Below the pieces are notes generated by a model that was given only the letters and a program-made list of their open reading frames with translations, was not told the DNA's origin and made no database searches. 16,199 nucleotides of DNA from Thermoplasmata archaeon (lineage in GTDB: Archaea > Thermoplasmatota > Thermoplasmata > Lutacidiplasmatales > UBA184), in the NCBI GenBank assembly GCA_030037035.1, contig JASHSA010000067.1:1-16199 (forward strand), in the 5' to 3' direction. The translations under genes were made by a program, and so were the position numbers. Below, in pieces: positions 5,048 through 10,608 of the stretch (positions within the stretch are counted from its first letter, which is position 1; each line of letters opens with the position of its first letter).

Positions 5048-7628
5048 CGGGAGGCTCAGCCTCCGGCCCGGCGGCGACGGGCTCCGCGGCGGACGCTCGC
5101 TCGTCCGCCCGGATCGTCGAGCTCCCGTCGACCTTGACGACCCGGACCGTCCGGTCGGCGATCCCGGTCAGCTGGCTCTCGTGGGAGACGACGACGACCT
5201 GCGGCAGCGCGAGCTCCTCGAGCAGCTCGCCCATCCGAACGACCTGCTCGCCGGAGAACCCGTCTGTCGGCTCGTCCAGGAGCAGCGTCTCCAGGCGCAC
5301 GGCGCCGAGCGAACGGACGACGCCCGCGAGCGCGAGGCGGAGGGCGAGGGCGAGGCTCGTCCGCTCCCCGCCGCTCAGCGCCTCGGCGGGGGTCGGCTCG
5401 CCGGCGACCGTCACCTCCGGCGTGAAGCTCGCGTCGGTCCGCGCCGCGAGGCTCGGGTCGTCGATCAACGAGGCGAAGAAGCGGGCGAACGCCCGGTCGA
5501 ACGTCACCTGCGCGTGGGCGAGGAGTTCTTTCTCCATGCGGAGCACGGCGAGACGGAACGGCTCGGCGACCCACGCGGCCTTCGCCTCGAGGTCGCTCGC
5601 CTCCCGGGTGAGCTCGGCGCGCTCCGCGCGGCCGCGCTCGGCGGTCCCCTGACGTAGGACGACGGCGTCGAGGCGCGTGTCGGCACGCACGAGCGCCTGC
5701 TCGGCGTCGGCCCGCGCCCGCTCGCGCTCCCGCTCCCGGGCCCGTTCCGCTTCCAGTGCCTGCGCGATCCCCGCGGCGTCGGCGAGGTCAGCGCGGAGCC
5801 CGGCGAGACGGGCCGTCCTTCCCGTCCTCCGCTCGCCGAGCCGCTCGGCATCGCCCGCGAGCCGTGAGCGCTCCTCCCCGAGCTGGCGGTCGATCGCCTC
5901 GAGCCCGCGCAGCCGCTCCTGCGCCTGCAGCGCCCTCTGCTCCGCCCCCACGACGTCTCGGAGACGTCGTTCGGCGGCGTCGAGCGCCTCCCGCTGGCGC
6001 TGACCTGCGGCCTCCACGGGACGAAGCCGCTCGAGCTCCGCTCGGGCCCGTGCGAGCTCCGCCTCGGCCTCGGCGTGCGCGGCCCCGGCCGTACGGACCG
6101 TCTCGTCACGCTCCCCCAGCAGGACCGCCGCCTCCGTCCGGCGACGCGAGAGCTCCTGCCACCGTTCGTGCGCCCGTTCGTACCGTTCACGCGCCTTGCG
6201 CTCCTCTTCGAGGCGCATGCGGGCCTCGGCCCGCGTGTCGCGAGCGTGACGGGCGGCCTCCGCGTTCCCCGCGACCTCGGCGCGGTGCGCCGAGAACTCC
6301 TCGGAGCGGACCGTCTGGTGGCATGTCGGACAGACCCCGCCGCGGAGGAGCTCGTCGATCTGGCCGAGCGACGCCTCGGCGCGCGAGAGCTGGTCGAGCG
6401 AGGCGTGTTCCGACGCGACGGCCGTCCGCAGCTCCTCCTCGATCTCGCCGAGGCTTCGGGAGGTCGGAGCGGGTGGCTCACGGGTCGGACCGCTCACCTC
6501 GGCCTCGTCGAGCGCCTTCTTCGCTCCGTCGCGTTCGGCGCCCGCGGCGCGCAGGCGTTCGTCGGCGTCGCGCGCGCGTCGCTCCGCCGCCTCGCCAGAA
6601 GTCGTCGCCCGGGCGAGCGACCGGAGCTCCTCGGCATGCTGGTCGAGGTCGGCGCGCCGGTCCCGGACGGTCGCCTCCGCGGCCCGACGAGCGTCGCGGA
6701 GCCCGGCGAGCTCCTTCCCGAGCGGGGCCAGGGCCTCCGCCTCCTGACGGGTGCGGGCGAGCTCGCCGTCGACCTCGTGCCGGCGGCGCAGGGTCCCCTC
6801 GAGCGCCCGGACGTCGCCTTCGTCCTCGCGCTCGAGGCCCTCGAGCTCGCGACGGTCCGCCTCGCTGCGGGCGGCCCGGGCCTCCTGCTCTTCGCGACGC
6901 TTCCGTGCGACGCCGAGCGTCGCGTCCGCCTCTCCGACCGCGGCGGCGAGCGCGACGCGTTCGGCTCTCAATCGGTCGGCCTCTCGGGAGGCGTCGGCGA
7001 ACTCCGTGTCCCAGTGCGCGAGCCGCGCCGCCTCCTCGCGGCGTCGCCGCACCGCGACCTTGAGGTCGGCGACGAGCGCCTGCGCGTTCTCGGCGGCGGT
7101 ACGGTAGCGCTCGACCCCGAGCGCCTTGCGCACCGTTTGCAGGCGCTCCTCAGGGTCGGCGGCGAGGATCTCGCGCATCCGTTCCTGAGGGACGTAGATC
7201 GCCCAGCGCCAGAGGTCGGAGTGCGCGTGCGGGTTCGGGTTGTCCGGGAAGCCGAGGAGGTCGATGACCCGCTGACGGATCTCCGTCGCGGAATAGGCGG
7301 CGAGGCGGCCGTCCTCGGCGTAGGTCAGGCGCTCCGGCTCGAACGACTCGCGGCCCCTCCGCCGCACCCTGCGGAAGCGCCGTCGCACGGCGTAGACGTG
7401 CTCCGCGTCGCCCAGCGTCACCGCGACCTCCGCGTGGGCGGTGCCGTGCCGGACGAGGTAGGCGGCGTCGACCTCGGCGACCCCGAAGAGCGCCATCTCG
7501 ACCGCGTAGAGCAGGCTCGACTTCCCCGCACCGACGTCCCCGACGATCAGCGTCGTGCCGGGCCCGAGCTCGAGCTCGCCGGCGACGAAGCTGCGGATGT
7601 TGCGGACCTCGAGGCTCCGAAGCTGCAG
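5004..7628 (-). CDS. rad50: DNA double-strand break repair ATPase Rad50 (CTG start)
   Basis: 874-residue SMC-like ATPase that works with Mre11 on DNA ends. In order: Walker A GDVGAGKS at 30-37; first coiled-coil arm, about 170-430; zinc hook C433-P-T-C436; second arm, about 445-700; ABC signature LSGGE at 751-755; Walker B LLLDEP with D785/E786; H-loop H816. The first standard start codon in frame (ATG 7494-7496) comes after Walker A and would destroy the ATPase. Upstream to the in-frame TAG only CTG at 7626-7628 fits; it gives LQLRSLEVRNIRSF, exactly the family's N-terminus, and follows GGAGG (7633-7637) by four bases. The gene lies 12 bases after mre11. Its 3' end overlaps the aldo/keto reductase gene by 44 bases. 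Identity is certain; the CTG start is strongly suggested. Confidence 0.95.
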   Translation of the reverse strand: MQLRSLEVRNIRSFVAGELELGPGTTLIVGDVGAGKSSLLYAVEMALFGVAEVDAAYLVRHGTAHAEVAVTLGDAEHVYAVRRRFRRVRRRGRESFEPERLTYAEDGRLAAYSATEIRQRVIDLLGFPDNPNPHAHSDLWRWAIYVPQERMREILAADPEERLQTVRKALGVERYRTAAENAQALVADLKVAVRRRREEAARLAHWDTEFADASREADRLRAERVALAAAVGEADATLGVARKRREEQEARAARSEADRRELEGLEREDEGDVRALEGTLRRRHEVDGELARTRQEAEALAPLGKELAGLRDARRAAEATVRDRRADLDQHAEELRSLARATTSGEAAERRARDADERLRAAGAERDGAKKALDEAEVSGPTREPPAPTSRSLGEIEEELRTAVASEHASLDQLSRAEASLGQIDELLRGGVCPTCHQTVRSEEFSAHRAEVAGNAEAARHARDTRAEARMRLEEERKARERYERAHERWQELSRRRTEAAVLLGERDETVRTAGAAHAEAEAELARARAELERLRPVEAAGQRQREALDAAERRLRDVVGAEQRALQAQERLRGLEAIDRQLGEERSRLAGDAERLGERRTGRTARLAGLRADLADAAGIAQALEAERARERERERARADAEQALVRADTRLDAVVLRQGTAERGRAERAELTREASDLEAKAAWVAEPFRLAVLRMEKELLAHAQVTFDRAFARFFASLIDDPSLAARTDASFTPEVTVAGEPTPAEALSGGERTSLALALRLALAGVVRSLGAVRLETLLLDEPTDGFSGEQVVRMGELLEELALPQVVVVSHESQLTGIADRTVRVVKVDGSSTIRADERASAAEPVAAGPEAEPPVNPPPTIPTQRRTR

Positions 7629-7632
7629 TCGG

Positions 7633-7637
7633 CCTCC
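7633..7637 (-). promoter_or_regulatory. Shine-Dalgarno deciding the rad50 CTG start
   Basis: On the minus strand GGAGG lies in the 12-base gap between the mre11 stop and the CTG codon, with a four-base spacer (CCGA). It supports ribosome entry here rather than at the ATG 132 bases downstream. Confidence 0.55.
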
Positions 7638-7640
7638 CCC

Positions 7641-8915
7641 CTAGCCGGCGCGCTCGGCCCGGAGGCCGAGGACCCGTCGCGCGGCCTCGATGCGGGCGGT
7701 CTCGTAGTCGACGCGCGACTCCCCCTCGCCCTTCGGAAGGCCGAGCTCCCGGACCAGCTCCCGGACGAGCCGCTCGCCGGCCTCCCCCTCCAGCCACGGC
7801 GCGGCGGGGCGGCTCTCCGCCAGCAGCGCCGCGATCCCGCGCGCCTCGACGTCCGCCTCGTCGGCGCTCCCGGCCGACGGTCCGCCGGGCGCGACGAGGT
7901 CGCGGGTCTCCCAGAGGACCGTCGACGAGCCGCCTTTCGAGAGCCGGGCGATCCCGGCGAGGTCGAGCTCGGCCGCGGAGCCGCTCGCGAGCTCCCCGTG
8001 GAGCCGTGGATAGACGAGCGCTCCCCCGCTCGCCGCCTCCTCGACCTGGCGGGCGAGCTCGTCGCGGACCTCCCCGGCGGCCCGGCCGGCGAGGTCGACG
8101 TCGACCAGCCGCACGGCCCCGGCCGGAGCGGTGTCGACGAACTCCTCGTGCGCGACGTTCCCGTCGACGGTGACGATCGCGAGCCCCTGGTGGGTGCGTC
8201 CCTCGGCGGCATGGACGAGGTCGGTACGGCTGGTGCCGAAGACCGCTCCCGGGTTGACGAGGAGCCCCCCGTCCGGACCCTCGCCGACGTAGGTGTAGTG
8301 GATGTGTCCCCCGGCGTAGTACTGACAGCCTCCCGGCAGATCGTCGCGCCGGATCCCCCGGAGGTGCTCGCGCAGAGAGGGAGGGAGGTACTCCTCGACG
8401 GCGGCGTGGAACTGGAAGATCTTGAAGCCGGGCTCGGCGCGGAACGCCTCGGCGTCGACCGCGCGGAAGTACTCCCGGTCGAGGCCGTGCGAGCGGCCGG
8501 AGATGCCGGCGATGCGCGCGCCCGTCGGTCCGTCGACCAGGAACGGCAACGTCCACCGCGTCCCCTCGGTGCGGACCGCCTCGGGGGCGACCTTCACGAA
8601 GACCCCGGCCGCCGCGAGGACGTCGAGCCAGCTCGTCCGCTGTGCGACGTAGTCGTGCGAGCCGTAGATGACGTAGATCCGTCGGCCCGCGTCGACGAGG
8701 CGTTTCAGGGCGGCGGCGACCGGAGCGACCTCCGCAGGATCCGGCACGGGAGTGTGGAAGAGGTCGCCGGAGACGAGCAGGAACTCGCAGTCACGCTCCT
8801 CGACCGTCGCAAGCGCCCGGAGGACGCTTTCGCGGAGCGCGCCGCGGAACGCCGCGGAGCGGGGCCAGGCCCCGACGTGCGCGTCGGCAAGGTGGGCGAA
8901 GCGCCAGCGCTCCAT
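7641..8915 (-). CDS. mre11: DNA double-strand break repair nuclease Mre11
   Basis: 424-residue metallophosphoesterase, the nuclease partner of Rad50. Metal-binding and catalytic motifs are in order: D11/H13 in ADAHVG, D51 in GDLFH, S86-H87-D88 in YGSHDY, H170 in FQFHAA, and H204/H206 in GGHIHY. Where many family members have GNHD, this one has Ser at the metal-ligand Asn position. The remaining part (about 230-424) contains the capping domain and a C-terminal helical segment likely to bind Rad50. ATG at 8913-8915 lies 12 bases after the stop of the SHOCT-like gene and precedes rad50, so all three are probably one transcript. HerA and NurA, frequent archaeal partners, are not in this window. 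Family assignment is secure. Confidence 0.95.
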   Translation of the reverse strand: MERWRFAHLADAHVGAWPRSAAFRGALRESVLRALATVEERDCEFLLVSGDLFHTPVPDPAEVAPVAAALKRLVDAGRRIYVIYGSHDYVAQRTSWLDVLAAAGVFVKVAPEAVRTEGTRWTLPFLVDGPTGARIAGISGRSHGLDREYFRAVDAEAFRAEPGFKIFQFHAAVEEYLPPSLREHLRGIRRDDLPGGCQYYAGGHIHYTYVGEGPDGGLLVNPGAVFGTSRTDLVHAAEGRTHQGLAIVTVDGNVAHEEFVDTAPAGAVRLVDVDLAGRAAGEVRDELARQVEEAASGGALVYPRLHGELASGSAAELDLAGIARLSKGGSSTVLWETRDLVAPGGPSAGSADEADVEARGIAALLAESRPAAPWLEGEAGERLVRELVRELGLPKGEGESRVDYETARIEAARRVLGLRAERAG

Positions 8916-8927
8916 CGCCCCGCCCGG

Positions 8928-9344
8928 CTACGCGTCGCGTCTCGGGTTCGCTCCCCGGACCGGGGCCGGATCGCGCGGGCCCTCGGCGAGGCGCCGGGAC
9001 ATCGCGGCAAGGAGTCCCGCGCCCGCGCCCATGGCGAGAAGACCTACGAGGAAGAGGTCGTCAGAACCTCCGGACGGGCCTCGCGGCTGCGGCGGCCCGA
9101 CCGCCGGCACCGGGCCCCGCGCCTGGGGCGGGGGCGGCGGGAGCGACGCACGCCGGGAGGTCTCGCTCGCCCGGAGCATCGCCTGCATCGCGGCGAACAG
9201 CTCGGTCGCCTCTTCCATCGTGATCTGGCGGCTCCGCAGGCGGCCGACCAGGTAGTTGTAGCGGGCCTGCCGCTGCGGCTCCATCGCGACCCCGGAAACG
9301 ACCGCAGGGGGCTCAGGGGCCTGGTCTGGGGGCATCGCCGGCAT
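8928..9344 (-). CDS. Small SHOCT-like membrane protein at the head of the mre11-rad50 operon
   Basis: 138 residues from ATG 9342-9344. I do not recognise a named protein. A segment beginning YNYLVGRLRSRQITMEEATE resembles the SHOCT domain, a short helical pair around an (I/L)T-x-EE turn. A proline-rich linker follows (PPPPPQARGPVP...), then one hydrophobic segment, DDLFLVGLLAMGAGAGLLAA, and a basic tail, suggesting a single membrane span with a short basic end. ATG 9344 was chosen because an AT-rich box (9367-9374) lies 27 bases before it; an upstream TTG (9374) overlaps that box and ATG 9335 or 9284 are alternatives. Its stop is 12 bases before mre11. A link to DNA-end processing or tethering at the membrane is inferred only from position. 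Confidence 0.7.
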   Translation of the reverse strand: MPAMPPDQAPEPPAVVSGVAMEPQRQARYNYLVGRLRSRQITMEEATELFAAMQAMLRASETSRRASLPPPPPQARGPVPAVGPPQPRGPSGGSDDLFLVGLLAMGAGAGLLAAMSRRLAEGPRDPAPVRGANPRRDA

Positions 9345-9366
9345 CGCGGGCCCTACCCCGCACCGG

Positions 9367-9374
9367 CTCTTCAA
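9367..9374 (-). promoter_or_regulatory. TATA-like box of the SHOCT-mre11-rad50 operon
   Basis: On the minus strand TTGAAGAG is centred about 27 bases before ATG 9344, as expected for a leaderless archaeal transcript. It is a weak box, rated mainly on position and on the absence of other AT-rich runs. Confidence 0.35.
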
Positions 9375-9429
9375 CCGGACGGTCCGCGACCATCACCCCC
9401 CAGGACCCTTCCGCGGAGGGGCCCCACCG

Positions 9430-9436
9430 TTATAGG
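9430..9436 (+). promoter_or_regulatory. TATA box of the 122-residue gene
   Basis: TTATAGG is centred 29 bases before ATG 9462, so transcription would begin at or within a few bases of the start codon. This is the best TATA match in the window. Confidence 0.55.
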
Positions 9437-9461
9437 CCCGAACGGACCTGTTCCTGCGCCG

Positions 9462-9830
9462 ATGGCGAACGCATCCCCCGAGCAGGACGGGAAGGGCGGC
9501 GACGACCAGGACCGCCACCTGCACATACGCCTGGCCGACGACCGCAGCTCGATCTTCGACTTCATCACGGAGTACCTGCACGCCGCCGGCAAGACCGCCG
9601 ACTGGTACTGGCGGACGGCGGGTCGGCTCGAGGGGAACGAGGCCGAGAATCTCGAGGAGCTCCTCTCGAGCGCCTTCGAGGCGGGAGCGTTCATCGCGCA
9701 CGACCACCCGGAGGACCTCGAGTACCTTTGGGTCACGGAAGAGGAGTGCGAGAAGGAGCGCAAGCGCGAGGAGCGGGGCGAGCAGCGCGAGGCGGCGAAG
9801 AAGGACAAGAGCCTCCCGCACTACGCCTAG
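9462..9830 (+). CDS. Conserved-looking hypothetical protein, 122 residues
   Basis: I do not recognise a family. The N-terminus is polar and probably flexible (ASPEQDGKGGDDQD). The middle (about 19-95) looks like a folded helical domain with aromatic residues: LHIRLADDRSSIFDFITEYL, DWYWRTAGRL and LEYLWVTEEE. The C-terminus is a highly charged helix (ECEKERKREERGEQREAAKK) ending KSLPHYA. There is no signal peptide, membrane segment or metal motif. The ATG is fixed by the TATA box 29 bases upstream; the frame stays open far to the left only because it is antisense to mre11-rad50 in GC-rich DNA. It is divergent from the SHOCT-mre11-rad50 operon, sharing a spacer of about 117 bases, which may mean common regulation but not necessarily common function. 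Confidence 0.75.
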   Translation: MANASPEQDGKGGDDQDRHLHIRLADDRSSIFDFITEYLHAAGKTADWYWRTAGRLEGNEAENLEELLSSAFEAGAFIAHDHPEDLEYLWVTEEECEKERKREERGEQREAAKKDKSLPHYA

Positions 9831-9862
9831 TTCGGTCCGGCCTCCTCCGTGAGGAACCGCGC

Positions 9863-9896
9863 GGTCTTCGAAGCCACGTCTCAGGCTTCGGAGGCC
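9863..9896. terminator. 13-bp hairpin 32 bases after the 122-residue gene
   Basis: Arms 9863-9875 and 9884-9896 pair at all 13 positions (with G-U pairs) around an eight-base loop (ACGTCTCA). No long T-run follows. The position supports a 3'-end signal for the plus-strand gene. Confidence 0.45.
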
Positions 9897-9926
9897 CTGC
9901 TCCTAGGCGCCGAACCGTCTCCGCGG

Positions 9927-9977
9927 GGCCGCGCCGCCTAGGGTGGTCGATCCGCGGGACCGCTACGCGGCGCGGCC
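9927..9977. other. Long structured element in convergent spacer
   Basis: GGCCGCGCCGC (9927-9937) pairs perfectly with 9967-9977. Inside the 29-base loop TAG/CTA (9939-9941/9963-9965) and GGTC/GACC (9945-9948/9958-9961) can extend the fold. It is more elaborate than a simple terminator and may be a structured RNA or a transcription barrier between convergent genes. Confidence 0.35.
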
Positions 9978-10027
9978 GGCCCCCTCCCGGCGGCCGTTGA
10001 ATCGTGGACCCGGGGAGCGAGAGGGTC

Positions 10028-10052
10028 CCCGAGCTCGCGGAGCGAGCTTGGG
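10028..10052. terminator. 11-bp hairpin after the Rieske gene
   Basis: CCCGAGCTCGC (10028-10038) pairs with 10042-10052 with one wobble pair and a three-base loop (GGA). It begins 18 bases beyond the minus-strand Rieske stop at 10071, so it probably marks that gene's 3' end. A second inverted pair, GGACCC/GGGTCC (10006-10011/10023-10028), lies next to it. Confidence 0.45.
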
Positions 10053-10070
10053 TGTCCGGGGCCGGCTCCG

Positions 10071-10463
10071 CTAGAGGTAGACGGAGATCTGGCCGTTGCT
10101 GACCGCCACGGGGTAAGGCCGGAGCGGCTCGCACCGGATCTGGCCCATGATCTTCCCCATCTCCGCCATCGCTTGGAGCATCTCCGGCGGCAGCTTGTCG
10201 GACGCCGGCACGTGCATCTGGGGCTGCCCCCGCACCGCCCCGGACTCGGCGTCAAAGACCGCGGCGTGCAGGGCGCACTTCAGGACGCCCGACTTGAACG
10301 TCCCGATGCTGATCGGCGCCGACATGTGGCCGCAGCGGTCCTCGAAGGCGCGGACCCCGGAGGCGGTGTGCACGAGGACGACCTTCGTTCCCCCGACCTC
10401 GACCGCCTTCATCGTGCCCGGCGCCACCTGCTTCGTCTCCCCGACCTCGTACCACTGGGACAT
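10071..10463 (-). CDS. Rieske [2Fe-2S] ferredoxin
   Basis: 130-residue soluble Rieske protein. The cluster ligands are C44-x-H46 (RCGHMSAP) and C63-x2-H66 (KCALHAAVFD), on the standard SQWYEVGE...VEVGGTKVVLV beta-sheet start. It lacks a signal peptide, membrane helix or oxygenase domain, so it is an electron-transfer ferredoxin rather than a bc1-type Rieske subunit. An amphipathic insert of about 25 residues (SDKLPPEMLQAMAEMGKIMG) separates the cluster domain from the usual C-terminal strands YPVAVSNGQISVYL. ATG 10461-10463 was chosen over GTG 10511 because it begins at the family's N-terminus and has an AT-rich box 38 bases upstream. The redox partner is unknown; it is probably transcribed separately from the pyrophosphatase gene upstream. 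Confidence 0.92.
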   Translation of the reverse strand: MSQWYEVGETKQVAPGTMKAVEVGGTKVVLVHTASGVRAFEDRCGHMSAPISIGTFKSGVLKCALHAAVFDAESGAVRGQPQMHVPASDKLPPEMLQAMAEMGKIMGQIRCEPLRPYPVAVSNGQISVYL

Positions 10464-10497
10464 GGCCTCGACCTTCGTCAGCCATCCGAGGACCGGC

Positions 10498-10505
10498 TCA
10501 TAAGG
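10498..10505 (-). promoter_or_regulatory. TATA-like box for the Rieske gene
   Basis: The minus-strand reading CCTTATGA is centred 38 bases before ATG 10463, predicting a leader of about 10 bases. Its presence argues against the GTG start at 10511, which would place the start upstream of its own promoter. Confidence 0.45.
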
Positions 10506-10552
10506 CGGCACGAACCGCCGAGTTACCAGCGTACGGTCGCGCTCGTCGGTCG

Positions 10553-10585
10553 GGGCGGAGGTCTCCGCCCTCCCCCGGGGGAGGG
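10553..10585 (-). terminator. Tandem palindromes after hppA
   Basis: Two overlapping inverted repeats lie 24 bases past the pyrophosphatase stop: the perfect 18-base palindrome at 10568-10585 (CCCTCCCCC/GGGGGAGGG) and GGGCGGA/TCCGCCC (10553-10559/10564-10570). They share three bases, so only one can fully fold at once. They separate hppA from the Rieske promoter. Confidence 0.45.
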
Positions 10586-10608
10586 AAAGGGGCTCGCGCC
10601 GCGACGGC

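Noticed and set aside
7494..7496. ATG 7496 as the rad50 start
   Set aside because: It would delete Walker A and the first strand, leaving a non-functional ATPase although all other motifs are intact.
9345..9374. TTG 9374 as the start of the SHOCT-like gene
   Set aside because: It lies within the predicted promoter box; ATG 9344 at 27 bases from the box is a better fit.
6075..9461. A very long plus-strand open frame running antisense to rad50, mre11 and the SHOCT-like gene into the 122-residue gene
   Set aside because: It is antisense to three genes with clear motifs and its translation is a low-complexity Arg/Leu/Gly/Asp mix. GC-rich DNA leaves such frames open by chance. Only the part from ATG 9462 is accepted.
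9920..10000. Possible tRNA in the structured spacer (TAGGGTGGTCGA resembles a D-arm)
   Set aside because: No matching T-arm, no seven-base anticodon loop and no acceptor pairing on either strand.
10464..10511. GTG 10511 as the Rieske start
   Set aside because: It adds 16 residues unlike the family N-terminus and would begin upstream of the AT-rich promoter box.
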